A DNA stretch of 64,000 nt, from positions 102,079 to 166,078 of the forward strand of contig NZ_WNZW01000009.1 of assembly GCF_009725165.1 (NCBI RefSeq), given 5' to 3'. The notes under the pieces are model-generated. The model did not search any database. It saw nothing but the letters and a program-made list of their open reading frames with translations, and was not told where the DNA came from. This document shows positions 21,696 through 31,154 of this stretch, one piece after another (position 1 is the stretch's first letter; each line of letters starts with the position of its first letter). Source of the DNA: Paenibacillus woosongensis (GTDB lineage Bacteria > Bacillota > Bacilli > Paenibacillales > Paenibacillaceae). Made by a program: the position numbers and the translations under genes.

Positions 21696-22292
21696 GTGAG
21701 TTATATTCCAATGGTCGTTGAACAAAGCAACCGCGGAGAACGCGCATACGACATTTATTCCAGACTGCTGAAAGACCGTATTATCTTCCTTGGTAGCGGA
21801 GTGAATGACGTCGTTGCCAACTCCATCATCGCGCAAATGCTGTTCCTGGATGCAGAAGACCCAGGCAAAGATATTCATTTGTACATTAATAGCCCTGGCG
21901 GCTCAATTACCGCAGGCATGGCGATTTATGATACGATGCAATTTATCAAATCGGACGTATCGACGATTTGTGTCGGACTGGCTGCTTCCATGGGCGCATT
22001 CCTGCTGAACGCAGGCACCAAAGGCAAGCGTTATGCGCTGCCTAACAGCGAGATCATGATCCATCAGCCGCTAGGCGGTGCGGAAGGACAAGCGACGGAC
22101 ATCGAAATCCGGGCTCGCCGCATCCTGAAAATGCGCGATAAACTGAATCATATTCTTGCGGAGCGTACTGGACAGCCGCTGGAGCGGATTGAGAAGGATA
22201 CGGACCGCGATTACTTTATGAGCGCTGCCGAAGCAATGGAATATGGCATCGTGGACAAAGTAATTGAGAAAGTCACTCCTGCTGGAGTGTAA
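21696..22292 (+). CDS. clpP: ATP-dependent Clp protease proteolytic subunit ClpP
   Basis: 198 residues from GTG 21696, chosen by AAGGAGG 8 bases upstream and agreement with the family start SYIPMVVEQ. Catalytic Ser98 lies in GLAASMGAF and His123 in IMIHQPLGG; the catalytic Asp lies near DTDRDYFM. It forms the tetradecameric peptidase chamber used by ClpX and ClpC and degrades SsrA-tagged proteins among others. The upstream CtsR box predicts heat-shock control. A terminator follows. Confidence 0.97.
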   Translation: MSYIPMVVEQSNRGERAYDIYSRLLKDRIIFLGSGVNDVVANSIIAQMLFLDAEDPGKDIHLYINSPGGSITAGMAIYDTMQFIKSDVSTICVGLAASMGAFLLNAGTKGKRYALPNSEIMIHQPLGGAEGQATDIEIRARRILKMRDKLNHILAERTGQPLERIEKDTDRDYFMSAAEAMEYGIVDKVIEKVTPAGV

Positions 22293-22302
22293 CGATTGTA
22301 AA

Positions 22303-22341
22303 TAAGGCTGTCCTCCAAGCATTGTTTGGAGGACAGTCTTT
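22303..22341 (+). terminator. Terminator of clpP
   Basis: AGGCTGTCCTCCAA and TTGGAGGACAGTCT form a long stem followed by TTTCTT. Confidence 0.85.
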
Positions 22342-22380
22342 CTTGCAATTAGGGTGCTAGGTGTAAAGGAGACCAGAGAA

Positions 22381-24177
22381 ATGAGCCATAACCGAACGAA
22401 CAAACAATATGACGTCAGCCACAGTCTGGGCCAGGTTGCCATGGGGGCAGAGCCTGCCGATCTGGTCGTCACTAACGGTACGCTGGTGAACGTATACACC
22501 GGCGAACTGATCGAGAACACGGATGTAGCCATCAAGCATGGCCGCATTGCTTATGTAGGCCATGCCTTACATACAATAGGAGCTAGTACGCAGGTGATCG
22601 ACGCTGCTGGAAGGTATATTTCACCAGGTCTGCTGGATGGACATATGCACGTAGAAAGTACGATGCTGTCTGTCACCGAATTCTCCAAAGCGGCGCTAGC
22701 CAAAGGAACCACTGCAATATTTATGGATCCGCATGAAATCGCCAACGTATTCGGAACGGAAGGGGTCCGCCTCATGCATGAAGAAGGCCGCGGTCTGCCG
22801 CTGAAGGTATACACCACCTTCCCTTCCTGTGTTCCGTCCACGACGGATTTGGAGGATGCCGGCGCCGAGCTGCATGTCGGCGATATCGCAGAGGGCATGA
22901 CCTGGGACGGTGTTGCAGGCTTGGGCGAGGTGATGAATTTCCCCGGCGTTGTGCATGGGGAACCGAAAATGACCGGGGAAATCAAAGCCACAATGGAAGC
23001 CGGCAAAGCGGTCACCGGCCACTTCCCTAGCGATGACCAGCAGCAGCTTCAGGCCTACATTGCCGCGGGTGTGACCTCCTGTCACGAGACGGTTACAAGA
23101 GAGCAAGGCTTGGCCAAGCTAAGACTCGGCATGCATCTGATGATCCGCGAGGGCTCCGCCTGGCATGACGTCAAAGAAGTTATCAAAGTTGTCACTGAAG
23201 ATCGTGTAAGAACCGACAACATTATGCTTGTTACCGATGACGTCTACCCCGAGACGCTGGTTGAGAAGGGACATCTCAACCATGTTGTCCGCCGCGCTAT
23301 AGAGGAAGGTGTCGACCCGGTTACCGCTATTCAGATGGGGACGATCAACACAGCTCGCTACTTCAAGCTCGATGGCGATATCGGCGGAATCGCCCCGGGC
23401 AAATGCGCCGATCTGCTGCTTATCGATGATTTGCGGCAAATGGAGCCTTCCAGCGTTATTACGAACGGCGAACTGGTCTATGATCGCGGCAGACTGTTAG
23501 CTCAGTTCCCCAGCTATGTCTATCCGGAGAAAATACGGCAATCGGTTCATTTAGCCCGCCCGCTTACTGCAGCGGACTTCCTGCTGAGCAGCCGAAGCCA
23601 GGGAACAAGCACCAAGGTGCATCTCATCCAAGCAATTGAGAACAGCGCCCGCACAGCGAAGGCAACAGCGACGCTGCAGGTCTCCGGCGGCATTATCCAG
23701 CCTAACCCTAAGCAGGATATCGTTCAGCTGGCGTGCATTGAGCGTCATCATGGCACCGGACAAATCTCTCTGGCTTTCGCCCAGGGCTTCCAATTGAGAA
23801 GCGGAGCAGTTGCTTCTACAGTGGCCCATGACAGCCACAACCTGCTCGTCATGGGAACGAATGCAGAAGATATGGCTCTCGCAGCCAATGAGCTAGCCCG
23901 GCTAGGCGGCGGCATGATAGCTGTGGAGAACGGCCAAGTTCTCGCCACGGTGCCTATGGTCATCGCCGGCTTGATGTCCGATCAGCCGCTGGAGACTGTA
24001 ACCAGGGAAGTGAAGCAGCTTGCTGCGGCCTGGCAGCAGTTGGGCTGTCGATTGAACGCACCATTCATGACCTTCTCGCTGATCGCCCTGCCGGTCATTC
24101 CAGAGATTCGCATTTCAAATCGCGGTCTGGTTGACGTCACCGAGTTCAAGCTCATTCCTGTAGAAATCATCGAATGA
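22381..24177 (+). CDS. ade: Adenine deaminase
   Basis: 598 residues from ATG 22381 (AAAGGAG upstream). This is the amidohydrolase-type bacterial adenine deaminase: metal site GHMHVESTML, then TAIFMDPHEIANVFG, and a C-terminal domain with ATVPMVIAGLMSD. It converts adenine to hypoxanthine and ammonia in purine salvage. No purine riboswitch fits in the short upstream gap. It is followed after 29 bases by the FrnE-like gene, so they may be cotranscribed. Confidence 0.95.
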   Translation: MSHNRTNKQYDVSHSLGQVAMGAEPADLVVTNGTLVNVYTGELIENTDVAIKHGRIAYVGHALHTIGASTQVIDAAGRYISPGLLDGHMHVESTMLSVTEFSKAALAKGTTAIFMDPHEIANVFGTEGVRLMHEEGRGLPLKVYTTFPSCVPSTTDLEDAGAELHVGDIAEGMTWDGVAGLGEVMNFPGVVHGEPKMTGEIKATMEAGKAVTGHFPSDDQQQLQAYIAAGVTSCHETVTREQGLAKLRLGMHLMIREGSAWHDVKEVIKVVTEDRVRTDNIMLVTDDVYPETLVEKGHLNHVVRRAIEEGVDPVTAIQMGTINTARYFKLDGDIGGIAPGKCADLLLIDDLRQMEPSSVITNGELVYDRGRLLAQFPSYVYPEKIRQSVHLARPLTAADFLLSSRSQGTSTKVHLIQAIENSARTAKATATLQVSGGIIQPNPKQDIVQLACIERHHGTGQISLAFAQGFQLRSGAVASTVAHDSHNLLVMGTNAEDMALAANELARLGGGMIAVENGQVLATVPMVIAGLMSDQPLETVTREVKQLAAAWQQLGCRLNAPFMTFSLIALPVIPEIRISNRGLVDVTEFKLIPVEIIE

Positions 24178-24206
24178 TAGAAGAATAAACTTAAGGAGGC
24201 AATCCC

Positions 24207-24941
24207 ATGAAAGTAGATATATGGTCAGACTTTGCTTGCCCATTCTGCTATATCGGCAAACGCAAATTCGAAGCAGCCTTGAAGCAATTCCCTCATGGCG
24301 ATCAAGTCCAAGTTGGCTTTCGCAGCTTCGAGCTCGCGCCCGATGCCGAGAAGAAGACCGGCAAGGATATTAACACGGTGCTAGCCGAGAAATACGGCAT
24401 GCCCTACGAACGAGCCAAACAAATGAATGAGCAAGTCACTATGCAAGCCGCTGAAGTCGGGCTGGAGTACCACATGGATAACGTCATCCCAACGAACACC
24501 CATGATGCCCATCAATTGACGCAGTTCGCCAAACAGCATGGCAAAGGAAACGAGCTGGCCGAACGGTTGTTCAAAGCTTATTTCACGGAAGGGCTTGATC
24601 TCAGCGACCATCCTACGCTTGCCCGGCTATCGGCCGAAGTAGGCCTCAACGAACAGGAGGCTCTTCGCGTTCTTGAGGAAGGCGCCTTCGATTCCGCGGT
24701 GATCGGCGAACTCCAGCAGGGCGCACGCCTTGGAATTACCGGCGTTCCTTTTTTTGTCTTCAACGATAAATACGCCGTATCCGGTGCGCAGCCAAGCGGA
24801 ACATTCCTGGAAGTGCTTGAGCAGGTGTGGCAGGAAGAACAGCAGCAGCCATTGCAAGTGATTTCGGGCCAGGCTGGCGGAAATTCGGACACAGGCCCGA
24901 ATTCCGACCCCTCCTGCTCGGACGGATCTTGCTCCGTTTAG
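24207..24941 (+). CDS. DsbA-family oxidoreductase, FrnE-like
   Basis: 244 residues without signal peptide, so probably cytosolic. A thioredoxin-fold active site CPFC (11-14) starts the protein, followed by the long helical insertion typical of the FrnE/2-hydroxychromene-2-carboxylate isomerase-like group, and TGVPFFVFNDKYAVSGAQ with the cis-Pro. The C-terminus carries an added CSDGSC pair. The family acts as a thiol isomerase or oxidoreductase, often linked to stress. AAGGAGG precedes ATG 24207. Confidence 0.9.
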   Translation: MKVDIWSDFACPFCYIGKRKFEAALKQFPHGDQVQVGFRSFELAPDAEKKTGKDINTVLAEKYGMPYERAKQMNEQVTMQAAEVGLEYHMDNVIPTNTHDAHQLTQFAKQHGKGNELAERLFKAYFTEGLDLSDHPTLARLSAEVGLNEQEALRVLEEGAFDSAVIGELQQGARLGITGVPFFVFNDKYAVSGAQPSGTFLEVLEQVWQEEQQQPLQVISGQAGGNSDTGPNSDPSCSDGSCSV

Positions 24942-24961
24942 GAGCTCACCCAGAACTGACG

Positions 24962-25019
24962 ATAGCTCCCCTCATCGAAGGCAGGTTAAAAACCCGTCCT
25001 TATGAGGGGAGCTATTTTG
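24962..25019. terminator. Terminator after the FrnE-like gene
   Basis: ATAGCTCCCCTCAT and ATGAGGGGAGCTAT form a 14-bp stem with a T-rich tail on the plus strand. The gene to the right is convergent. Confidence 0.85.
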
Positions 25020-25060
25020 TAACCTTAGAATTGTTCCACTATCGCAAAGCATAAACAATA

Positions 25061-25858
25061 TTATTTGTGTCTCGTAAAATCAAACGGATTCGCACCCGCT
25101 GGCAGCAGCTGCGAGAAAGGAAAGTAGAACTCCGGAAATCCGTTCACATAAGGCAGATACTCATACAACGGGAAAAAGATGACGACACCCTCGTCCTTGA
25201 CATAATACGACGGATTCGGGCCAATCGTCTTGAAATTGCCAAAATAGCCCTGCGTCTGCTGCATTTGCTGAGCAATGGCAGGATCAACGATTTCGCGATA
25301 ATTCGGATTCGCCCGCAGCAGCTCGTCAAGCGTTAGCAGCTTGCCGTCCTTCAGCCGAAAGGTCAGACCTTCCCGGTAGCTGTTCCCATGTGCTCCCCCG
25401 GTGTAAGCATAGGTCTGTTCATAGAGGCTCAGAATGCAATTCTTGTTATAGGTGACCGTATAGCTGCCCAAAAATTCATACTTATGCCCGCTTGGGGAAG
25501 GTTGGTTCTGCTTTGCTTCCTTGACGGATTTCTTCACGAAATCCTCCGCGCGGGCTTTGAAGTGCGAATTAAGCTTCCGTTGGACGGATTTGCTCTTCAA
25601 ACCGCTTATATGGGGATATTCCGCTTTAATCGATGCCCCTGGCAAGGACTTCGTTATCGTTCGCGTCTCGACTTTAACCCCTTGTTCAGCAGCTGCTGTT
25701 GCTTGGGCTGTCCCGGCGAATGATGCCTGCTCGGCTTGAACTCCACTTCCCAGAGCTGCATCCTCTGCACTAACGTTTCCCTCAAGCATTATTCCCGCCG
25801 ATAACAATACGGCCGCGAGCAGGCATAACCCAATCCGGCAAATCCTCCACATCATCAT
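25061..25858 (-). CDS. DUF4163/DUF3298 domain secreted protein (RsiV-like ectodomain)
   Basis: 265 residues with an N-terminal hydrophobic signal or anchor (about 6-30). An N-terminal DUF4163 part (IKAEYPHISGL) is followed by a DUF3298 part: YAYTGGAHGN, then LKDGKLLTLDELL and a C-terminal VVIFFPLYEY. The same architecture forms the lysozyme-binding ectodomain of the anti-sigma factor RsiV, but here there is no cytosolic anti-sigma region and no adjacent sigma gene. GAGGTGAGG precedes ATG 25858. Confidence 0.8.
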   Translation of the reverse strand: MMMWRICRIGLCLLAAVLLSAGIMLEGNVSAEDAALGSGVQAEQASFAGTAQATAAAEQGVKVETRTITKSLPGASIKAEYPHISGLKSKSVQRKLNSHFKARAEDFVKKSVKEAKQNQPSPSGHKYEFLGSYTVTYNKNCILSLYEQTYAYTGGAHGNSYREGLTFRLKDGKLLTLDELLRANPNYREIVDPAIAQQMQQTQGYFGNFKTIGPNPSYYVKDEGVVIFFPLYEYLPYVNGFPEFYFPFSQLLPAGANPFDFTRHK

Positions 25859-25943
25859 CTTTGCCTCACCTCTTTCCTTGGATAGTCGAATTATGTCCCT
25901 CTTCCAGCAAAATCATGCCAACATTCGATCAAAGCGTCCGAGG

Positions 25944-25975
25944 CAAAAAAAAGCGAAGCGCAAATGCGCCTCGCT
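25944..25975 (-). terminator. Intrinsic terminator of potD
   Basis: AGCGAGGCGCA and TGCGCTTCGCT arms followed by U8 on the minus strand. Confidence 0.9.
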
Positions 25976-26005
25976 GTTGTAAATTATTGTTGCCATCGAT
26001 GGCAG

Positions 26006-27055
26006 TTATTCCCGTCCGCTCTTCAGCTCTGTCCAGTAACGGTCATAGAGCTGCAGCTTATCCCCAACGTCGCCAAGCCATTCTGTGCGGGACAGTTCAT
26101 CCGCAGAAAGGTTGATCATCGTATCGGCATTATATTCGTCGCTATGGAACTCCTTCGCCTTGATATTCGGATCGCTATAGCCGATCGACTCGTAGTTCTT
26201 CGCGCTAACCTCAGGCTCCAGCATGTAGTTGATGAACTTCTCTGCCAGCTCCTTGTTCTTCGCATCCTGCGGAATCGCATAATTATCGGCCCAGATCGTA
26301 CCACCTTCTTTAGGCACAACATATGCAACGTCTGGATTGTCACTGGCAATCACGGAAGCATCGCCCGACCAGACTGTGCCGATCCAGCCCTCTTCCTGGA
26401 TCATTTTATTCTTAATATTATCTGTATCAAAAGCAAGAACGCTTGGCAGCAGCTGCTTCAAGTCGTCCACCGCAGCGCCGATTTCCGCTTCGTCTGTCGA
26501 ACTGTTCGATTTGCCGGCTTTTTTCAGAGCCATCCCGATCACTTCGCGGTTATCGTCCAGCAGCAGCACCTTTCCTTTGTAAGCCGGGTTCCACAGATCT
26601 TCCCAGCTGTCGATCTCGTCCTTGATGTACTTCTTATTGTACGCAATTCCCGTCACGCCAGTCATATAAACGATGGAATACTTGTTGCCCGGATCGAACA
26701 CAGGGTCCTTAAACGCAGGATCGATGTTCTCAAAGTTCGGGATGTTCTCCATGTTCAGCGGCGCCAGCAGCCCCTCTTTAATCATAGTGTCGACCATATA
26801 GTCGGAGGGCTGAATCAAGTCGTAACCGCTGCCTCCCGTTTTGATCTTAGCAAGCAGATCCTCGTTGTTGGCAAACACGTCATATACGATTTTTACGTTA
26901 TATTCTTTTTCAAAATCAGCGAGTACGTCGGCGTCAAAGTTATCCGCCCAGCTGTATATGTTCAACGTTTCCTTGCCAGATGATCCGCATCCGGATAATA
27001 GGGAAATAACTAACATGCTCGCCAGCAGCACGCCGGCCCATCTCATTTTTTTCAA
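26006..27055 (-). CDS. potD: Spermidine/putrescine ABC transporter substrate-binding protein
   Basis: 349 residues from TTG 27055, chosen because GAGGAG lies 9 bases upstream and gives the lipoprotein start KKMRWAGVLL; an upstream open extension has no ribosome site. The lipobox is LSGC. The mature part has PotD hallmarks: LNIYSWADNFD, SGYDLIQPSDYMVD and AKFINYMLEPE-like C-terminal helices. It binds polyamines and delivers them to PotABC. The gene is separated from potC by 277 bases that include a dispersed repeat block. Confidence 0.94.
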   Translation of the reverse strand: MKKMRWAGVLLASMLVISLLSGCGSSGKETLNIYSWADNFDADVLADFEKEYNVKIVYDVFANNEDLLAKIKTGGSGYDLIQPSDYMVDTMIKEGLLAPLNMENIPNFENIDPAFKDPVFDPGNKYSIVYMTGVTGIAYNKKYIKDEIDSWEDLWNPAYKGKVLLLDDNREVIGMALKKAGKSNSSTDEAEIGAAVDDLKQLLPSVLAFDTDNIKNKMIQEEGWIGTVWSGDASVIASDNPDVAYVVPKEGGTIWADNYAIPQDAKNKELAEKFINYMLEPEVSAKNYESIGYSDPNIKAKEFHSDEYNADTMINLSADELSRTEWLGDVGDKLQLYDRYWTELKSGRE

Positions 27056-27234
27056 TTCTTTGATCTCCTCTCTTGGTAATGGATGTAGGGCAAGTACGTA
27101 AAATGTTCCTGCGATCGCTGTTGTTCCCGGATTTCTTGGATTATATAAATTCATATATGGCAGAAATCCGATCATAAAGGCGACCACAAGCTTATGCTTC
27201 CGAGGCAGCTTTCCTTCAGAAAGCTTTCATTTCT

Positions 27235-27285
27235 TCGGAATCATCTTCCTCCCTTGCCTGCATCCCATTCTTTAATTAATCTTAT
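27235..27285. repeat. Repeat block in the potC-potD spacer
   Basis: A 23-base sequence (27252-27274) is identical to 42154-42176, and similarity extends over about 50 bases on both sides (CGGAATC, ATCTTAT-like ends). On the minus strand both copies encode similar short peptides starting MGCRQG, but neither has a ribosome site. It is probably a fragment of a dispersed element. The rest of the spacer is AT-rich with no gene. Confidence 0.6.
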
Positions 27286-27332
27286 TTACTTTAATCATGT
27301 TCAAAAATCAACTTTTCAGCGCACTACTTATT

Positions 27333-28139
27333 TTAGAATGGGAGGAGGGATTTTTTCTTTTGCCCTTTCCCCCGATTCAGCGCATATTGCGCCAGAAGAA
27401 TCAATGTGACGCTGACGATGATCAGAATCGTACACAACGCATTAATTTCCGGGGAAATACCCCGTTTTACTTGCCCGTAAATATAGATCGGTAGCGTCGT
27501 CGAGCTAGGCCCGCTGACGAAGAAGCTCACCATAAAATCATCCAAGGACAACGTAAAGGCGATAAGCGCCCCAGCCACGATACCAGGCATGATTTGCGGA
27601 AATGTGACATAACGGAACGTCTGCCACGCATCCGCCCCCAGGTCGTTCGCCGCTTCCTCCAGCTGCTTGCCCATGTCCGCCAGCCTCGTGCTGACCACAA
27701 CGTAAACATAGGACATGCTAAACGTAATATGGGCTAGAATAATCGTTAGCTTGCCCATCGGAATATGGAACTGAGTGAACAGAACAAGCAAGGATAATCC
27801 CATAATAATATCCGGAATGATGATTGGCAGGTAGAGCAGTCCCCCCATCCCGGCCCGCATCTTGCGGTTCAACTTTCTCATCGACAGCGCGGCCATCGTT
27901 CCCAGGATGGTAGATGCTGCGGTCGATACCGCGGCAACGATTAAGCTGTTGCTCAGCGCCTCGATGACCCGGCGGTTTTTAAACAAAGAGAAGTACCAGT
28001 CCAGCGTGAAGCCGCTCCAGTCGGCAGCTAGACGCGAACTATTAAAGGAATATGCAATTATAAAAGCGATCGGCACATAAATAAACACCATCATCAGCAG
28101 CGAATGAAAGCCGAGCAATGGATGCGTCTTCGTCTTCAT
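27333..28139 (-). CDS. potC: Spermidine/putrescine ABC transporter permease PotC
   Basis: 268 residues with about six membrane helices and the permease coupling loop EAANDLGADAWQTFRYVTFP (residues about 160-179). It forms the membrane channel with PotB. Its ATG overlaps the potB stop by one base (TGATG), so translation is coupled. It is related to PotB, as usual for this family. Confidence 0.95.
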   Translation of the reverse strand: MKTKTHPLLGFHSLLMMVFIYVPIAFIIAYSFNSSRLAADWSGFTLDWYFSLFKNRRVIEALSNSLIVAAVSTAASTILGTMAALSMRKLNRKMRAGMGGLLYLPIIIPDIIMGLSLLVLFTQFHIPMGKLTIILAHITFSMSYVYVVVSTRLADMGKQLEEAANDLGADAWQTFRYVTFPQIMPGIVAGALIAFTLSLDDFMVSFFVSGPSSTTLPIYIYGQVKRGISPEINALCTILIIVSVTLILLAQYALNRGKGQKKKSLLPF

Positions 28140-28987
28140 CAGCGCCCCTCCTTTACTTTGAGGTGCCTGGAAGTCATTGCTTTGTTAAACAGCGCAATCA
28201 TAATCAATGAAGTGATCACAAAAATGATCGACAGCGCCGAACCGAACGGCCAATCCCTCGCTCCCGAGAATTGCGCCTGAATGACGTTGCTGATCATCGC
28301 CGATTTCGCGCCGCCCAGAATGTCCGTTACGACGAACATTCCCGTGGTGGAGACATAGACCAGCACCGAACCTGTCATGATGCCGGATCTGGTCTGCGGC
28401 ACCGTAATGTGCCAGAACGACTTCCATGGTGATGCGCCGAGGTCGCTAGCCGCCTCCAGCAGCTTTTTGTCCATTTGTTCCAGCGCAACATAGATCGGCA
28501 GCACCATAAAGGGAATAAACGTATAGACCATGCCAAGCAGAACGGCTCCCCGCGTATACAGCAGCTGCAGCGGCTCGTGAATCAGGCCGATATCGATCAG
28601 CAAATTGTTGACGACGCCCTGCGTGCGAAGCAGCAGAACCCAGGCATAGGTGCGAATCAGGAAGTTGATCCAGAACGGAATTGTCACCAGAATCAGTCCC
28701 CAGGTCTGTCTCTTCGGTCCAGCATTGGCGATATAATAAGCTAGCGGATAGCTCAGCAGCAGACAGATCACCGTCGTCATGACGGACAGCACGATCGTAT
28801 CCCAATAAATCCCCAAATACAGCGGATCGAAAAAGCGGGCATAAGAGTCCAAGCTGAAACCGGCTACGACGCCGCCAACCTGGTCACGGCCCATAAACGA
28901 CATGCCGACGACAATAAGCATCGGAATGAGCATAAAAACACCCAGCCATAACACCACCGGCAGTACCGACAGGCTCGATTTCCTCAT
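28139..28987 (-). CDS. potB: Spermidine/putrescine ABC transporter permease PotB
   Basis: 282 residues from ATG 28987, which overlaps the potA stop as ATGA; an open extension upstream lies inside potA and is ignored. About six membrane helices are present with the coupling motif [20 protein letters not shown]. It pairs with PotC in the membrane and contacts the PotA ATPase. Confidence 0.95.
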   Translation of the reverse strand: MRKSSLSVLPVVLWLGVFMLIPMLIVVGMSFMGRDQVGGVVAGFSLDSYARFFDPLYLGIYWDTIVLSVMTTVICLLLSYPLAYYIANAGPKRQTWGLILVTIPFWINFLIRTYAWVLLLRTQGVVNNLLIDIGLIHEPLQLLYTRGAVLLGMVYTFIPFMVLPIYVALEQMDKKLLEAASDLGASPWKSFWHITVPQTRSGIMTGSVLVYVSTTGMFVVTDILGGAKSAMISNVIQAQFSGARDWPFGSALSIIFVITSLIMIALFNKAMTSRHLKVKEGR

Positions 28988-29952
28988 GGCCCGATTACCA
29001 CCTCGTCCTCGGAGTTCCAGTCCACTCCTACCTTGTCGCCAATGCTCCAAGGACGATCATCCGTAATATCAAATATGATGGACACCGTCATCGGCTCGTT
29101 GTCTAACTGAACGATCAGCTTGTGTATGCTGCCCAGGTAGAGAACATCCATGACCTCTCCGCTGCGCTTCGAACCTTCCACCTGCCTGCTCGCCCGCAAT
29201 TTCTCCGGACGCACAGCAAATAGCCGCCCATCGCTGGAGAAAATGTTATTCTCTCCTACAAAGGTGGCGGAGAACAGGGTGGCTGGCTTAGCATAAATTT
29301 CACGCGGCGTGCCGATTTGTTCCACTTGTCCGTTATTCATAATCACGATCCGGTCGGACAGCATCATCGCTTCCTCCTGGTCGTGGGTGACGTATACAAA
29401 CGTAATCCCCAAACTGCGCTGCAATTGCTTCAGCTCGGATTGCAGATTCTTGCGAAGCTGCAAATCAAGGGCGCTCAGCGGCTCGTCCAGCAGCAGGACC
29501 TTCGGCTTGTTCGCAATCGCCCGGGCGATTGCTACGCGCTGCTGCTGTCCGCCGGACAGCTGATGCGGATAACGCTTGATCAGCGGAGTCAGCTGGGTCA
29601 TCGTGACCGCTTCCTCTACCCGCTGGCGCTGCTCCTTGGACGGTATTTTCTTCATTTTCAATCCAAATGCGATATTATCCTCTACCGTCATATGCGGGAA
29701 TAATGCATAGTGCTGGAAGACCAGGTTCAAATCCCGGCGGTTCGGAGGCAGATTGGTCAAATCCTTGCCGTCCAGCATAATTTTGCCGCTTGTCGGATGC
29801 TCGAACCCGGCGATCATGCGTAAAATCGTCGTCTTGCCGCAGCCGCTCGGGCCCAGCAGGGTTAAGAACTCCCCCTCTTGTATGGTGAGCGAAAGCGGAT
29901 GCACAACGACTTGTCCTGCAAAGCTTTTCTCAACTTCAGACAGTTCAATCAT
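28984..29952 (-). CDS. potA: Spermidine/putrescine ABC transporter ATP-binding protein PotA
   Basis: 322 residues. Walker [10 protein letters not shown], signature LSGGQQQR, Walker [13 protein letters not shown] and the switch histidine in [10 protein letters not shown] are all present, followed by a TOBE-type C-terminal domain (about 235-322). It powers polyamine import. AAGGAG precedes ATG 29952. First gene of potABCD; an intrinsic terminator hairpin lies between the likely promoter and this gene. Confidence 0.95.
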   Translation of the reverse strand: MIELSEVEKSFAGQVVVHPLSLTIQEGEFLTLLGPSGCGKTTILRMIAGFEHPTSGKIMLDGKDLTNLPPNRRDLNLVFQHYALFPHMTVEDNIAFGLKMKKIPSKEQRQRVEEAVTMTQLTPLIKRYPHQLSGGQQQRVAIARAIANKPKVLLLDEPLSALDLQLRKNLQSELKQLQRSLGITFVYVTHDQEEAMMLSDRIVIMNNGQVEQIGTPREIYAKPATLFSATFVGENNIFSSDGRLFAVRPEKLRASRQVEGSKRSGEVMDVLYLGSIHKLIVQLDNEPMTVSIIFDITDDRPWSIGDKVGVDWNSEDEVVIGP

Positions 29953-29982
29953 GTATGCACCAACTCCTTTAAGTCTACTAAG

Positions 29983-30013
29983 AAAAAAAAGCCATATCCA
30001 TTGGTATGGCTTT
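29983..30013 (-). terminator. Leader terminator (putative attenuator) of potABCD
   Basis: AAAGCCATA and TATGGCTTT pair around an 8-base loop with U8 on the minus strand. Only 30 bases separate it from the potA start codon, too few for a promoter plus leader. Pot transcripts must therefore read through it or start inside it. The neighbouring SIMPL gene already has its own terminator at 30144-30191. Confidence 0.7.
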
Positions 30014-30046
30014 TAACAGGTCAGTCGATTCATTTTTTGCATATTC

Positions 30047-30075
30047 ACTATACCTTGTTTTGTCCCTAGATACAA
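30047..30075 (-). promoter_or_regulatory. Candidate promoter of potABCD
   Basis: TTGTAT (30075-30070), 17-base spacer, TATAGT (30052-30047) on the minus strand. The predicted leader is about 90 bases and contains the terminator hairpin at 29983-30013. Confidence 0.6.
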
Positions 30076-30143
30076 CACTTTTCTAGGCCGTTTGGCAGAA
30101 CCAAAGGAAGTTTTGTGAAGGTTTTGCGTGAATTCGGCTCATC

Positions 30144-30191
30144 AAAAAAGCCGCGATGCCCCTGTCCTTGGACAGATTCCCGCATCACGGC
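30144..30191 (-). terminator. Intrinsic terminator of the SIMPL-domain gene
   Basis: A long hairpin (GCCGTGATGCGGG with CCCCTG/CAGGGGCATCGCGGC arms) followed by U6 on the minus strand. Confidence 0.85.
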
Positions 30192-30220
30192 CCTGGTACA
30201 AGGCCCTAGAGGCTTCCAGA

Positions 30221-30973
30221 TTATTTCATCTCGTACATAACAGAGAGTGTTGTCTTTACACTGATTTCGCCCGGCTCGATGGCGGTTCCCTGATCCATGG
30301 ATGCCTTCTCCGCTACGGCGAAGCTCATATTCATATAAGGCGCGTAATCGTTGCTGGCCTGAGTGACGCTCAGCACAACGCCGACCTGACGTTTGGCGGC
30401 CTTGGCAATTGCGGCGGCTTTCATGTCGGCATTAGCCATCGCCTTCGCGATCACCTGCTCCTGATATTGATCGGGATTTTCGGTAGAGAAACGGACATTG
30501 TCAATGCGGTTAGCCCCTGCCTTTGTAATCTCGTCCAGCAGCTGGCCTACCTTCTCCAGATCGCGGTAAGTAATCGACAATGTATGGTATGCGGAATAGC
30601 CCTTGACCTTCTGGCCTTCCTTCTCGGAATAACTGTAGTTCGGCTGGACGGAGAACTGGCCTGTCTTCATATCCTTTGCATCCAGCTTCCACGTATCCTT
30701 GAGCAGCGCATTCACCTTGGCCATCTTGGCTGCATTTTGGCTTTGCGCTTCCTTTGCCGTAGCCGCCTGTGTCTCTACCCCTACCGAAATATACGCTACG
30801 TCCGGCTTAATCATGATTTCACCACTGCCAGTGACATTGATGACATTGCGCTGCGCCTCATTGTCAGCGTATACAGGCTGCGCCATATCCAGTCCCCCGC
30901 CAATCCAAGTTCCTCCAACCACTAATGCACTTGCGATCACAACTGCGCCAATCGGCTTGAACCATTTTTTCAT
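30221..30973 (-). CDS. SIMPL (DUF541) domain exported protein
   Basis: 250 residues from ATG 30973 (GGAGG 8 bases upstream). An N-terminal signal or anchor (about 8-28) precedes the SIMPL domain: VINVTGSGEIMIKPDVAYIS, followed by VKGYSAYHTLSITYRDLEKV. The family (BP26/OMP28, YggE) forms oligomeric exported proteins linked to stress tolerance, but its molecular role is unsettled. It is transcribed alone with its own terminator. Confidence 0.88.
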   Translation of the reverse strand: MKKWFKPIGAVVIASALVVGGTWIGGGLDMAQPVYADNEAQRNVINVTGSGEIMIKPDVAYISVGVETQAATAKEAQSQNAAKMAKVNALLKDTWKLDAKDMKTGQFSVQPNYSYSEKEGQKVKGYSAYHTLSITYRDLEKVGQLLDEITKAGANRIDNVRFSTENPDQYQEQVIAKAMANADMKAAAIAKAAKRQVGVVLSVTQASNDYAPYMNMSFAVAEKASMDQGTAIEPGEISVKTTLSVMYEMK

Positions 30974-31088
30974 TAGTAATGACCTCCAATATAGGGTGAG
31001 TTTAACTACTAAACGACGGTTCATATACAAATGTTGCAGCAATGGATTCATTCTTTAGGAAAAATATGTCCTAGTCCATTTCAAATTT

Positions 31089-31132
31089 AAAAAGGGATGA
31101 CTTCGCGGGAGGAACCCCGAAATCATCCCTTC
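31089..31132 (-). terminator. Terminator of the rapZ-yvcK-whiA-HPr cluster
   Basis: AAGGGATGA(T/C)TTCG-type arms (31091-31104 and 31119-31132) with a U5 tail on the minus strand, 22 bases beyond the HPr-like stop codon. Confidence 0.88.
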
Positions 31133-31154
31133 AAGAACACTGGCATAAACCATA

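Noticed and set aside
22293..22380. Purine riboswitch before adenine deaminase
   Set aside because: The gap is filled by the clpP terminator and a 40-base leader; no purine-aptamer arms are present.
27056..27187. N-terminal extension of PotD
   Set aside because: It would bury the lipoprotein signal peptide behind 44 residues and has no ribosome site; TTG 27055 has both.
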